In this document: in pieces, positions 1 to 40,380 of the stretch
How the letters are laid out: each line of letters opens with the position of its first letter
Numbering within the stretch: the stretch's first letter is position 1
Source of the DNA: Platycnemis pennipes
Taxonomy: Eukaryota; Arthropoda; Insecta; Odonata; Platycnemididae
Assembly (NCBI GenBank): GCA_933228895.1
Contig: OW121848.1
Location: 138,092,615-138,156,614 of the forward strand
Length of the DNA: 64,000 nt
Direction: 5' to 3'
Translations under genes and position numbers: made by a program
Notes under the pieces: model-generated
Told to the model about the DNA's origin: nothing
Database searches by the model: none
The model's input: the letters and a program-made list of their open reading frames with translations, nothing else

Positions 1-2194
1 ACAGAAGTGCATCATTCTAATTCATGTACAATGTTTACTTTGGGATCACTGTTCAATGGCAAGGGCTTTTAAAACACATTAGGCTAAAGCAACAGCCATT
101 GGCTAATAAAATATCGAAATGGAGGTCACTTTTTACTGAACATGAATTGACACACAGTAGTGATCTACACTTATTTGAAAATAATGGGTCCATCTCAACA
201 CTTTGCACAGCCTCTATAACCAGATTATTAATTAAACCAGCATTACTTTACCATGCAATTGGTGTTTAATTATGTTTTACAAATTACCATTTTCTTAACA
301 AAATTCAAGTTTTTAATATGAAGTATAAAACATAAACACCACTGATGGAAAATTTATCATTTGGACTGGTTCTAAGGAAAATTACCCATTTATGAGGTTT
401 ATTTCACTAAGGACCATGGCTTTAAAAGAAACAACAATTGAAAAGGGCCACTTTACTGAATCCTAATCTTGTACAGAATGAACTGAAAGTATTCCTCAGA
501 AAAAATATTTCTCACAGTTATTTATATCAATAAATATTTCTGCTCCCTCACTTTATGCTGCGAATGAATTCATTATTCTTTGAGCCATATAAAAAATGTA
601 TGCCACTAATACCTTTTAAAAAAATCTACAATGGGATGTTTTTGAGTATTGTATAACCAGCATATGCTGACCAACCACTAAAAGCTTGAAAGTCCAAGAA
701 TACTAATTTTAAATGAACTTGAAAAGAATACTGGGAAACGAGTCTACATTAATTATTCATTAAATTTCGGGTTCTTTGATTCTATACTTTTATATTTGAT
801 TAAAATAACCTGCTCTATAATTTCAAGTACTAATTAAAATCCAATGGGAATAAAACGTGGAAAAGTGTACATTACACCCATAACAAAACGCCAGCAATGA
901 AAAGGACCAAGAAATCAACATCTTCAAAGGTTCTCTTCAGTGAAAGGCTAAGAATTTCATGGATATTCGATATTATAAAGCATAATTATTCAAAACACAA
1001 CTAATCCTTGAACTCAATATCAAATCTATTTCCCTTGGGACATAACGCAAAAACAAATTGTACAATATGCAAAAGAAGTAGATCAAAACAATACAGTACA
1101 CAAAAAACTTCTTTTAAAAGATAGATTCAAGATTACTTTTAAGGAACATGAAGTTTGACATATAAAGCATACAAGCATATGTCTACAAATGCATTTCAAA
1201 ACAAAAAATACTATGATGGAAATACTAGGTCAACATATGCTAGTACACAGCATCATAACTGAGGCAATATTTTCAGGTAAATGTTAGGATTAAAAGTCAA
1301 CACAGTCTTCTTCTAGTTATTTACATTAAATAATGATGATGTTGCAAAAACTTAAGGAAGACATAAATGTTAGCTGAGGAGTAGAATGACAGTTGTGATT
1401 ATGAAGTTACAAACAAAATAGATACATGGCACTAATATGCCAACCATAACAATCATGGTAAGCCTAAGGAATTCACAATGTTATTTTCTTAAATGCTGCA
1501 CTCCAAGACTTGGACCAAGCTTCTCCTAGAGAAGCAATAAACTGCTAAAAAATGCTGCCTAAAATACAAGCATGTGCCACATGATATTTAGGCAGGTAAG
1601 ATATTAAAATGTCAACAAACACAGCCAACTGGAAAAATCATGTCGTCAGCTGTAAAAAAGAGTATTTACTCAAAATAGAAGGCTTTTTTTTTGTGATGGA
1701 AGGGAATAAAAATTACAATTTTTCTCCATCACTTAAGTGTTCCCATTTAAATAACAAATCCACTCATCTCTTGGAAGACAAAACAAAAATTAGGTAAAGT
1801 ACTCAGAACAATACGACAAAGAAATGTATTCCAAGGCCTTCAGAATTATCTTGGTGGAGATTAATCCTGAAAACACACCACTTCAGCAAAAACAATAGGA
1901 GGGCATCAGAAGATTATACAAGCACCACTCTGCATGCCTTGAAAAAATGAGTGAGAATTGACCTTTTCTTGGCACTGGTATTTTAATGCTCACGGCACTG
2001 ATTTTCATTAGATGTTTTTCACATTAATGTAACTTTTTAAAATTTGAATAAGTCTCATGTGAATTTATAGGTTATGTCATAACGCCATTCACAACGGTTG
2101 AGGCCATAAGGTGCTTTTTGCAGGGGAGTTGCAACGAGTAAGACAAGAAATCCTTGGCTGTTTTAAGTCCCCCTGATGCACTTTAATCTTCCTG
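1..2194 (-). other. EEIG1 3' UTR and downstream region
   Basis: AT-rich sequence following the stop codon, with no other gene seen. On the minus strand an ATTAAA hexamer lies at 1987-1982, about 210 nt after the stop. The first canonical AATAAA is at 403-398, about 1.8 kb after it. Either could end the transcript; no site is proven. CpG is very sparse (6 in 601-1200), as in the gene body, which suggests that transcription or methylation extends through much of this stretch. Confidence 0.5.
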
Positions 2195-29004
<26,810 letters not shown>

Positions 29005-30679
29005 TTAACCGCTCGGCAGGCTTGTACTCACTGACTGCAGCGCAAAGCTCATTGCAGTCATCACAAACAGTAGCCGTTACTACTCGCTATTTTAATAATA
29101 ATAAATTTCATTCATTCCGGGTACAGTGATACACATATGAGCACATAGCACACAATGCGGTGGGCTTAAAAGTGCGTGATAGCATACAATAATACTAAAA
29201 TTGCCATTATACATCGCAATGTACCTTATTTCACAGATCACAATCAAATCAAACATTCCATAAATTTATCACTACAAAATGGACAAAATACAGTTTTTTT
29301 TGTAATAGGAGTAACAAATGACAAAGATACACTAATTATACATGTACGTAATAATAACAAATCATCCTTAAGTTCCTCGAAACAGTGACAAAGGTTAGAA
29401 ATGTATTACACCTTGAAGTGAATGTGTAGGTGAATTTAAATGTGAAGCTCATAATGATGGAATTTGTTACGCATAGTGCTATGCGTGAGAGGCTTGATAT
29501 AATGGGAGAGTTGTCTGATATACTTTAATCTTAACAAGATTAGACGACAGGAAAAAAGGAAACAATCTTATTAAGAGAAAACGCGAGCCATCTCATTGAT
29601 ATTTAAAAGAATGTTGATTTATCTCGTGCAAGATCAGATCGAAGAATTTTATGTATTCTAAGCTCTATTTATTTTAATTTCATCAATCATTTTTCATGTG
29701 AAGCAAATGAAGGCGTGGAGTGATAAATGTCATAGCTGTAGACGAATCTTATAAATTTACTTCTATCTCAATGTCGCATTGGTGTTTGACGTCGTTTCCA
29801 CGTTGAAAGCAATGCATCAGGATCACTTGGTTATGAAATAATTCATGACATTGAATAATGGAACCACATCTTTTCTTCGAAAGCATTATTTTATGGCCTT
29901 CATAGAAGGATCAGCTTCTAAGCAAGCGATATCAACACACGGAAGGAGTAAATCATTCGTTTTCCACACACGAAATCCATTTCCACGACACACAGGGAAA
30001 CACTAAGTTCGGATCCATCTTCTTTATGATCAATATTTCCTCTTTTTCTCCGGCAATCTGCTCCAACTACGAGCCTTAGATACGTCTTGAAAGTCAGGGT
30101 GTGGATGTATATTTTAGTGTTGCAAACCGAGCGGAGTAAGTTGTGGTGGCTAATCTTTTTTTTTCTTCCTCCCTTATCGGATAGCATTTTTCGATGAGTC
30201 GTTCAGATTTAAGTAAAAATGCTTTTAAGCGGACAAGGAACTACATTGGCAGCCGGAAGCGTGATGTCACAACAGCGGAATGGGAAATTCCAAAATCGCT
30301 GACCCAGACCAAATTAATGGAATCTCGGCATCTGCGCTTTCTTTCCTTATGAATAGGATGGACGCCGAACTTGCAGAAACTCATTTTCGTTTCCAAGTGT
30401 AGCATCGAAAGTTCATGGTGTCATTAAGCATTTCCTCCAATGTCGCCAGGTATGACCCCAAGCAAAACTCAATATCCCGCAGTGAAGTCAGCAACGTGAA
30501 ATGAAGTGGCAATTAAATAGGATATAGGGTCGAGCATTTAAATATTAGATACCATTTACTTTATTATAATTTACGAAGAAGCTATGCGTATGCTGAGTTA
30601 GCTGCAGAGACCAAGACCAGTGTGAAACTTGGAAAACATGAGCTTAAAGAGTGAATGAGTCACTGTAACCTGGGAAGCC

Positions 30680-31040
30680 GAATAACCAACAATGAACGAA
30701 ATAGTCAGTAGAATAACCCAGGCGAAGAGTGCATTCTACCGAAAGAAGAATCTACCTACATTACAGAATATACCTGTAGAAGTACAAGCATGGAAATAAG
30801 GAAACTCTTAATAAGAATTTTAAAATGTAGCTTGTTGTGGCAGTGAGATATAGACGATTGCAGCCGTTGAAATGTTGCTTCTGTAACACCACATTTTAAA
30901 TGTGATGTTACAGAAGAATGATAACGATGGAAGAGAAAGACCACGCATTAAATACTTGGAGCAAGTAGTGAAACAGGAAAAACAAAAGAATTATATAAGT
31001 ATGAAGACGCTAGGTGATAGGAAAATCGAATGGAAAATTT
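30680..31040 (+). mobile_element. RTE-like non-LTR retrotransposon, 3' fragment (heavily decayed)
   Basis: Fragments of the same C-terminal region are readable in shifting frames: EIVSRITQAKSAFYRKKNLL near 30690-30750, SMEIRKLLIRILKCSLLWQ near 30790-30845, and RERPRIKYLEQV followed by MKTLGDRKIEW near 30930-31035. The order agrees with the element at 17306, with the Trp/Cys-rich middle deleted. The fragment is a relic with no functional frame. Confidence 0.68.
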
Positions 31041-31735
31041 ATTCGCATTTTAAACTCCATTAATCCTAGGTACCATTCTCTACAGCGTTCAATGATGCTC
31101 GATGATGTTCCAAATGTAAAACATTTTATGATGACCTACGCTGATAGAACTCCAGATACACTGATAAATGCATTGATATTTCACTAGAAACATACTCAGG
31201 ACAGACTTTGGACAATAAATACTGAGAACGATTTTCCCATCCACGAAGAATGACTAGTTGGAACACGGGTTTTATTTTACTTGCTGGTATTTACTTTAGC
31301 AGGCTTTAAAAATAAAAGAAATAGAGGCCATGTCACGGTAAATAAAACTTCATAAGGCTTAAAAATTTAAAATAGGCCACAATTCATTTAAATTGGAAGT
31401 TATCAGCTAACTGTAAGTAAAGCCCTCTAAAATTTTTAATAGAGACGTTGCCTTTAGCGGACAAGGAATTCTGGCGGCAGAATTAGAGTCAAGCCTGCGG
31501 TTAGGAAAACGGATATTTACGCTCAACGAAACGGATGTGCCTCCGCTTTCTCCTAAGGCACGAGGCGCTGGCGTCCAAGTTACGCACAAGGTCAGACTTT
31601 GTTTGGCGTGCCCCATGAAAAAATCTGGAAGTCGCGGATGGCATTTCACCAGTAGAGATAAATCCGTGCCTCATTAATGGAAGGCGATCGAGAGCTAAGG
31701 TAATTTGCGCCATTTAGGGTAGGTGAGTGACATGA

Positions 31736-32103
31736 TCACTCACTCAGTGATTCAACCCGAAGGTTGGTTTGGATAGGTGAGGGTAGAGCTCACCCCGGAC
31801 TAAGGCACAGGCGTGTGAATTTCACACATTCAGGGTAGGGGGGCCAGTTCCTTTCCCTGAGAGTGACAGGATATGGGTAGGAATTTCACACAGAATAGAG
31901 GAGTGAAACCCCGTGCCGGCATTAGCCTACTCTTGACAAAAGGCGCTAAGGGATATATGGTTTAACTACCAGTCCTACATTCGGAGTATTGAACTCTCTC
32001 CATACAGTATCCAAATGGGGACAGGTACAATGCCCCAGCCGAGATTCGAACCCGGGCTCTCGGGATGGGAAGCCAGTACCCTAGCCACCACACCAACGCG
32101 ATC
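31736..32103 (-). mobile_element. tRNA-derived SINE, copy B (longer form)
   Basis: Read on the minus strand it starts gcgttggtgtggtggctagg, has a good B-box (GGGTTCGAATCTC) and shares the body block at 31811-31860 with copy A. It ends in ttgaatcactgagtgagtg. It is about 90 bp longer than copy A because of extra sequence between the tRNA head and the shared block. Copy A therefore appears internally deleted, or the two belong to different subfamilies. Confidence 0.85.
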
Positions 32104-33257
32104 CTTCTAGATCAATGACACCGACCTGGCTAATTGTTTCCGTATTGCCTCTATCTGTACCAGCGATCTTCGCCAGAAGTCCTGATTAGAAACTGTCGGA
32201 GGAAACAGATCACTCAATGCAAACTCAGAAAATATCATATTTATTTCCTAAAATCCTGACAGTTAACTTTAGGAATTTACATCGTTAACTTAACTAACCA
32301 AACCAGATATTAATCATTAACAACATGAAGCTGGCCAAGACAAACAGTAGGACTACGCGCCTAACTGCCAACCAAAAGGCTAAACCCAGACCGAGACCGA
32401 TTTGAATATGGGCGTTGAGTAAAATCATGCAATTTAGTGTCTAGGAAACCTGATAATATACCTAGAGTGGATCATCTGAATCTAAGGGGTACAAGGACCA
32501 CAAGTCCGGGAGAGATAATAATTTTTTTTCGTGGATTAAACTCGCAATGAACGCTCTCTACAGGCGCAGGGAAGTAGGCAAGAAGAAGGCCTCAGATAAC
32601 AAGCAGGGTAGGAAGGAGGATAACCGAGGCAGAGTAAAGAACGGTGGAGAGAAAAGGGTATAAAATCGAAGGAAGCAGAAGAGATGTAATGGGGCAGTTA
32701 GAGTACCTTAAGATTTAAATAAATCGCCAGATAGGAGAGAAATGATGAATAGAGGAAACACTGATAGACAATGTTTTGGAGCTATTTTGGTGATACGATA
32801 GAAGATAGAATGCTGGGATGGGGGAGAGCTAGATAAAGAATGGATAAGTTAGAGAATATGAAGAGTTTACGTGGGACATTATGAAGAGTACATGCACTAT
32901 TAGATGACAGGAATGACCAAGTAACACAATACGCGTATTTATTGTCATTGCCTGAGATTATAATTTTAATGCAGATACACCCTCACGCTGGGGTTCCCTC
33001 AATATTACAATACTTATGAATCATAAGTAATCTCGCGACAGTTGACAATCTAAGTGTTTCGTAACTGCATGTCTGCTATTTTTCTCAGGGTGGTAGCGTT
33101 GTGTCTCTCGGTTGCAAGTAAGTTGTGTATGCATGGACTAGTATTTTTTGCATTCATGCATGTAGAAAGTGTGATCTTATTCTCTCTGATTTGAAATGCA
33201 TACCTGGTGATGGTTCACTCCCTGCCACACACCCTTGCGGTGGTTTCAGAGTATTAC

Positions 33258-33333
33258 ATAGATGTGATTCGAGATGATGCAGATGCAATTCGAGATGATG
33301 TATACGTAATTTGAGGTGATGTAGATATAATCC
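33258..33333. repeat. 21-bp minisatellite, about 3.6 units
   Basis: Units at 33258-33278, 33279-33299 and 33300-33320 plus a partial at 33321-33333 share the pattern gatg(c/t)aattcgagatgat with drift between copies. Confidence 0.85.
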
Positions 33334-33549
33334 GTTTCCTTAGCGACTAGTGGATGATTAGGGCCCCTTCATAGCCGCTAAGACATCATTGATGTTTTAC
33401 GGCCAGGCCAAATGCTCTTTTATATGCGGGATGAGATCGAGAGACTTTGCTATTGATGACGAGTGCTATTTCCATTATCTAACTTGTGATTAAGTAGTAA
33501 CGATTATCTCTCTCAACACCCATAGAACCCTTTGAAACCAGGTGTCTCA

Positions 33550-33860
33550 GCGGAGGATTTTTTGGAGATCGAATGAATGGATTAAGATTAAGACCACGTA
33601 AACAGAAGGGCAGAGGAAAGAAGATTCTCTGGATTGCTATACAAAAGACGAGAAGCAGATGGATTGGGCACACCCCACGGCATAATGGTCATATGAAAAA
33701 CATATCGTGGGAGAAAACAGAAGGGAAGGTCCCACCAGGAATACAAAGGGGCACACAATTAGGGCGAATGAAGAGGGATGTTGGGAAGAATAACCAAGGC
33801 GTAAGGAAATTAGCATTGGATTAAGGAGAATCGAGGACTTCAGTAGACCAATCTTAGAAT
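33550..33860 (+). mobile_element. RTE-like non-LTR retrotransposon, 3' fragment
   Basis: One frame (33573-33824) reads KTRSRWIGHTPRHNGHMKNI then EGKVPPGIQRGTQLGRMKRDV and NNQGVRKLALD. This matches the last 80 or so residues of the element at 17306 (IEHTLRRNELVRN, EGKVPRGRPRDKYIGQIKKDV). The ending cagtagaccaatcttagaat corresponds to ggaaaccaatcccaggattg there. No clear tail repeat remains. Confidence 0.78.
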
Positions 33861-34137
33861 AGAAACAATAGTGAATAAATACCTCCCATACTATACCGCC
33901 ACAAAATTCCACACGGTATTTTATATTTTTTTAATGAAAGAGTATTAAAAAAACACAGCAACTTCTAAAATGCCACGAGTTAAGTGACTTACTCAAATGA
34001 AATACTTTTAAGGGTCGTCAAATGCCGCACTATCCACTTATTGGGATAAACTTCAACAGCTTAATCGGCAACACGGTCGCTACCGCAGTGGAAGTGAGCT
34101 TATCCAAAAAAACTTAAGATTAAACGGGGGGAAAAGC

Positions 34138-34210
34138 AGGCCAGGGTAGCCAGGTCGATGACTATGTTTTTGGTACCCAAAGATCGCGGGTTCGAACCCC
34201 CCTCAGACAG
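34138..34210 (+). mobile_element. tRNA-like segment, probable SINE head
   Basis: Carries agggtagccaggtcgatgac, an anticodon-arm-like middle, and the B-box gggttcgaaccc at 34188-34199. A full cloverleaf with matched acceptor arms is not evident. It immediately precedes a GC-rich block. Confidence 0.45.
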
Positions 34211-34289
34211 AGTCGTTGCGTTTGTCTAACAATCAAGATTAATATCAATTCAGGTTATACAGTGCGATAAAATCGGTGCGATACGGTGC

Positions 34290-34830
34290 CATAAAATCTA
34301 CTTCCACTACAAAGGAGAAAAAACCCCAACGCGGTCAGCCAGCGACGCAGTCCACGTACGACAGCCACGATCTAAATGCGGCGTCCGGTGGAAACACCAT
34401 TTTAAACCACCTTTTCTCCCCTTTGGACTCGGTGCCACAGCACGGCGTGACAAACGCCCATCCCCAGAACGGCAGCGGCTACAACGCCTTTCCGTCGCGG
34501 CTGAAGTGGGACGCGAGATGGAGCCGATGTGTGCCGTGGGGCTCGGAGCAAATGGTCCGTCGCGGGAGGAGAGTGGGGGGCGGAGGTTAGGGAGGGGGAG
34601 GGGTCCTTTCTCTTTCGTCCATTGTAAGCGCCGCCGCCGGTGCTTCCCGCCTCTCCCTCCAGCCTCCTCCTCCTCCCCCACCAAATCGAACGTCATAAAG
34701 GACTGGGGCGGAATTATGCTGCACACGGCGATTGAAAGGCTGCGACAACACGACCCCCCTCTCACAAGCAGGCAAATTGATCGGAATCCCGACGCGTCAA
34801 AACAGACCGAAAAGACATAACTCATGCATC
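34290..34830. other. GC- and CpG-rich block
   Basis: Rich in CpG, with a ctcctcctcctcccccacca tract. Open frames on both strands (up to 185 codons on the minus strand, 34307-34864) are explained by composition and show no domain. A promoter, enhancer or unmethylated island is possible but not shown. Confidence 0.4.
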
Positions 34831-35825
34831 CGCGGTCCCCTCCTTTCTGTAATATTAAAGTCAATTTAACGTTTTAATCTTTCTTTGCTTCCGCGCGGCC
34901 ACTCTAGACATATTACAGCATTTACGACTCCCCAAGATCTCTAATCCTCCCGTTTCGAAGTCTACAGTTCGCGGAATAGAATGGCCCAGTACCTAAACCT
35001 TCATTCCGAAGCATTCTAAGATCGATCGGCGTCAAGAGTAAACCGGTCCATCTTCGTCAAGTTTCTAGGACACACAACGATAGGACTGTCATCAACTAAG
35101 TGGAGAGGCGGTAAATTTAGCAATGAAACTTGAATTAACGCTCGAAACGAAGGGCAGGAAAGTTGTGGTATTGAGACAAAGACAGCGGCGAGCTTAGAAA
35201 ATTTTATTATTGTGCCTCACAGACTTCTTACCGAATATTTCTATGTCACTGCTCATTGAGGACAAACCGCCAACCTGCACTGACGAAGAACACAAGAGTA
35301 ATTAAGGCTATGACTATTACTGCCTATGATGCATTTACTATTGTTTTGCCCGTTAGCTGCTAACAGTAATATGCTAACCATTATTTGAATGGATTCACCA
35401 TAATCATAACCACAAAACGCTCGCTAGTAACATTCGTAACGCTCCAAGTATTGAGGAGCTACTTGCAACATCGGGATGATCATAAAATATAAAATTTCCC
35501 AAACCTCGCCGGAAAATTGGAAAGTTCACTTGGGGAACAATTGCTATTAAGTCACAAAATGGGGCAGAGAAAATTCTGATTTTCACGATCAAGAGGGGTA
35601 GAAAATGAGGAAAATTATGGGTTCCATACGGATGAGAAAAAAAAAAGAAAAAATTGGTGAAGCTGAAAAAGATGAGTCTTCAACTTGAGGATCAAAGGAC
35701 CATCAAATTGAACAGAATTCTATTTGTGTAATAGTAGTCTTGGATTTTAGACGCTTTGACGATTAAGGTTGACTCGCACCGTCTAGCGTAAGTTCTTAAT
35801 CAAAATGCATACAAAATCCATTTCT

Positions 35826-35895
35826 AGAGCGGGATCCGATCCCTCGACCTTTGGATTGCCAGGCCAGAGCGATGACGACATCACTACTCAGGCCG
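35826..35895 (-). mobile_element. tRNA-like segment, reversed, decayed
   Basis: The minus strand reads ctctggcctggcaatccaaa followed by gtcgagggatcggatcccgc, resembling the anticodon region and a degraded T-arm of a tRNA-derived SINE. Weak evidence. Confidence 0.3.
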
Positions 35896-36154
35896 GCTAT
35901 TGAATTAGAATATAATGCATGAAAACAAAAATATCTACTAACTTTCTTTACTCTTTCTTTTACTACATTTTCTTACTATCTTTCCCTGAATTACGTATTT
36001 CTACCAGCAAGGTAAGTATTCAACAAGCAACTTTTCTCATTACGTTTTTTTCAAACTACAATAGCCACAATTTCGATTCCAAAGCCATTAGATTTATCTC
36101 AAATGAAAAAATAAAAGCCACTCTCGGGAAGCTGTGATGGTCAAGTTGGTGAGG

Positions 36155-36203
36155 GGCTAGGGCGTCCTTAGGATTGCCTGGCATTCCTAAGGACGCACTA
36201 GCC
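36155..36203. repeat. Strong 19-bp-stem hairpin
   Basis: The left arm 36155-36173 (ggctagggcgtccttagga) and right arm 36185-36203 (tcctaaggacgcactagcc) pair at 18 of 19 positions around an 11-nt loop. The sequence just before it, tggtcaagttggt, looks like a tRNA A-box, but no B-box follows. It could be a small-RNA precursor-like hairpin, a folded SINE relic or the core of a palindromic element. Confidence 0.8.
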
Positions 36204-36539
36204 AGTCGTACTACCTTATGATTAACTTTAACTTACATAGTGCGATATAAGATAAGCAGAGTCAGCACATAACGCCTTATTTTCCTAATACTACCACCAC
36301 TCGCCGTTGAATCTCAGCAAACAGATTTGACCTACATTACGAACAAGAAACATCCCCAGCAAAGCACAACGGTACGAGCTACGAAGCAAAATCTTACGAG
36401 CAATATTTTTTCTGGCGAACATTTCGCCAGATTGCAAAACTTCTGAGGGAATTTGGCCTCCTTGATGAGGTCCTAAATGTAACTCCGAGAAGCCGGTTTC
36501 GTCCACCTCATTTAAACGCAGCAACATTCCCCATTCTCG

Positions 36540-37010
36540 AGGCCTTGACTGTCTCCCGACGCCGCAGCGGAATAGGCCATTCGGGGCTCCTAGTTGTTAC
36601 AAAGCCCACGTGGATGAGGGCTCTTATTTCACAAAAACTGCAGTGGCCCGAGCGCGGGTGGCTGCGACTTCGGAGAGGACGGCACCGAATAGCGAACCCG
36701 GAGGCGATTAACAGCGGGCTTGCAAGACCTCGCACATTGGGCGTCCGTTTCAAACGAGCGCAGAAGGCGCTTCCAAACGACCAACAGGTACGCCGCTCAA
36801 TCGATAGAGGTCTCAGCAGCTCTCACAGAGATCCCATCCTCGCGGAAAAACGCTAGGCAGCCCCCGAAGCGGATTATCTAATGACCTCTTTCAGGTAAAT
36901 ACATATCAATGCAGCGGCGGCGGCGGCCGTTGGAGCACGCCGCCGTGGTGATGCAATGGCAGCCGGGCTCAGCCGTCAGTCGCAAGGACGCTCGCCGCTG
37001 CGAATACGAC
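36540..37010. other. GC- and CpG-rich block with (GCG)n tract
   Basis: Contains gcggcggcggcggcc at about 36914-36928 and dense CpG. No exon matching the EEIG1 N-terminus was found on either strand. Candidate CpG island only. Confidence 0.4.
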
Positions 37011-40000
37011 CTTCAGGGGACAAAATCTCTGAAAAGGAGAACTTTCTCTGTTGACCCACATGGTTCGGTAGCGTCGCACAGTCACTGAATTTCAATGTCG
37101 CCGGTATTGGATGCAATTGACATCACGGGCTGGTATGGGGATATTTCGCGAAATAATTACGGGAGGGAGAGAGAAGGCAAACTATATTGCCTTCATCGGG
37201 CACTTAAAAGAACACCCCGATCCCCTTCACAACTAGAGAGGGCAACGTGAGAGGACTTAGTTGATGAACGCGGGACATTTCTCGTATCCACGGCTTCATT
37301 AAGTATTTCCAGTCGCATAACATATCTCGCCTGCTATTGAGCTTTGAGAGAAGAGAGTTCTTTAGTTGATCATGACAGATAAAAAACTGAAACTACGAGT
37401 AGAGTGAGTGGAGGATGTGAGTTATGTGAGAATGAAATAATCTCGGGGAAACACTAAAAAATCATAATAAAGCTCATAATGCGTTGCTATATAAGTACTC
37501 CACTGCGTTTCCTTTGAATTATAAATACAACGTATAATAAAATGGATATTTCCTAAAAATTAGTTATCAATCACAAACTCATGATACTCCATACACGGGG
37601 AACATCTCTCACCAGTCTTAAGGACGATGATTCTCCTCAGTTGGTATTAATCGATGAATTTTGCAAGGAATTTTCCCTTTTCAGCTTTTAAATTCCGCAA
37701 ATGACTATCTGCGATGCCTACATAGATGATAGGAAGTTGATTTTACCAAAATCTCCCGAATTCACGGCAGAAGTCATTGCTCGGACGGCGTCGCCTGTTG
37801 GCCAAGTAAAACACTGAAGAATGATTATTTTCAAGCGCTGGAAATGCCATTAAGTTTCACACCCATGAAATCACCCTCAGAATCAGGAAGCATGGGAGGA
37901 AACGAATGTGAAATTTTACACAGCAACCGTAAAATTATGCAACCGGTAAGGCATGAAAGCACCTCCGTCACTGCCACTTTCTATAAGGGGAAGAAAAGGA
38001 AAGAGCGGTTCATGGGTCTTCATCCTTCAAGGTCATTAACACATGAATGAGAGTACAATTATACCCACGCAAATTACTTAAGAGACTATTTAAAAACAAT
38101 AACAAACTTAAAATTCGTGAAAACAAATATTTTTGCTCATTTATAGTTGAACTTGTACGAAAATGATGAAACACGCAAAATCGCGCTGGGGGGTAGTGAT
38201 CACGTCTACTCTATTATACACAATTCGCAAGCTTTCTTCAGCGAAAAGATCCATAAATACCTTAAATTACAGGCGACGATAAAGCAGTCGGAAAAGTAAT
38301 ACTTAGGTACGCTTAAACCCCAAACTATGATATTCTGGGGTAAATTCCTAGAAATGATCATGGAATGACTTGGTTACATTCCACCTGAATGAGCTACTAA
38401 TTACGAGTGTATTCACGGCATAAAAATTATTAGAGCAAGTATCAAAGTGGAGGCAACCATTTCAGGTTTCAAATCAGATAAAAATTTCACAGGAAACCTG
38501 AGTTGATGTATTGTTACTCTTCCTTAGGCATTACAACATCAGGGGAAGATGGCATTTGCTTACTCTCTGCGCCATCTCTTGTTTTCCACGAATATTCTGC
38601 TACTTAGTCTGGGTTAAGCTGGGGGCGTGCAAGGGCATCAACGGAACTTAAGACCCGAACCGTACAGTGGACAGCTGACCCCTGGACCTACGCCTTCAAG
38701 TCTCCAATTTAACTACAGTAAATATGCAAGAGTAATTTTTGGGCTACGGGAAATTTGAATATTAATCGGGTTCACCTCAAACAATCTAAATAATTTTCAT
38801 CCAGGTTTTTGGGAAGGAAAGTTGTATGACTGTAGGGAAGACTCTATTTCATTGGTATACATGTTTATGACCATGATTAAAACGATTGAGTTTAGCAACG
38901 ATGAGGAGAAATTTTCCACTGAAAGCATGAAATTTTTCAGTTTTCCACCGTTTTTTACAATTGTCAGATGAGGACCACTTATGACGGAAGTTATTTCAAA
39001 AAGTACGCACGTAAATAAATTGATCACCACAAAGCAAGTATTATGCTCATATTTCCTGAGATGATGGTTGTTGTGAAAAAGTACAACTTTTACTGCACAC
39101 AAACTGCTACAGTTTTAGGGACCGATTCTACTTAAGGCAGTCAGAGGAGGCCTGTCTCCGACTGAGCGAAAGAAAAGGCCAATGAGGGTTCTCCGAAAAA
39201 GATTACGAAAGTGAAAGGGGCTTAGTAATTAGCCTGTTCCAGGCTTTTTCGCACATACTGCCTCCAGGAAACCAAGGAACCTAGAAGCGAGATTTTTTTC
39301 AGTTCCCAGAAGGACATGTATGAAAGAAGGCTTCTCTTTCACGGTCGACGATATTTCTTCTCCTCGATGAATCCAGTGAAGGCAACTCTTGTTCCCACGT
39401 TTTCCCCGTACGATCGCCGCTCACCCTAAAACAAGGAGAAGTTCCCGGAATAATTGGGCCACAAGCGACTGTGCCTCTAATTACAAGAATCCTGAAGAAT
39501 CACGGGATAACCCTCGGGTTTCGTAAGAAATATGGGTGAGAGCGGTCAGACATTAATAAGCGCCGATCATCACGGTAGACACGATATAAGCGCAGTTCTC
39601 CAACACAGCTGATCGAAGAAAGCTACTTGAGGACACAGGCTCGCGAAAATCGATAACTAATCGCTACAACACCTTTAATTATATTGACTCAGAACGCCGA
39701 TAAAAACACAGCTGATAAAAAGCAATATGAATGTCGGCAAGCCTTTCTTTCATTACCAAGGGTGGGTTTTTCAATGAAGTTCATCTGATGCATTATTATT
39801 GCGTGTTTTATATATTAAGGTAACTTTCGATGGATATTACATATCTTCCTAAGCTTCGCCTTTATAATGTTTCTCTTTATCCCTTCTTAAACTCTTGTTA
39901 GTTTTTTTCTCTCACTTCACCGCCGGCCTAGCATTCCTCTTTTCATTACGTCCTTTAAAATGCCACATCTCCGAATTATATACTCATCCACTCACTCTGT

Positions 40001-40380
40001 TACCGTTAAATGTTCACCAGCATCTTTCTTTTCTACTCCATCGCGCGCTGCTCCCCTTTATTTGCCTTCTTCTTCTAAATAAACTAAAATTCTCCACTCA
40101 TACCAGCACTTACATCTCTAAAGCATGATAATGAACCATTCCTAAGGTTCTCGGCACCATGCAGAGCAACGCTCCAGACCACTGTTTCTCTTCAGGCTCT
40201 TCACTCGCCTTTTCTTCACATCCTCCCAGAAGACATCAAATATCAGATCTTCTCATTACTAGACGCTTCCCATTGTATCACTGGTCTGCGCAGATTCCAT
40301 TCCCCTCCTTCATACAAACAAATTAATTTAATTTTTCAACCTTCTATTGTTTACCCTCTAAATATTGTAATTACCCAAGC

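Noticed and set aside
33258..33333. Possible CRISPR-like regular repeats
   Set aside because: Direct head-to-tail 21-bp units without spacers, in a eukaryotic genome: a minisatellite.
34307..34864. 185-codon minus-strand open frame
   Set aside because: Composition-driven in a GC-rich block; Arg/Ser-rich translation with no domain, and other frames are equally open.
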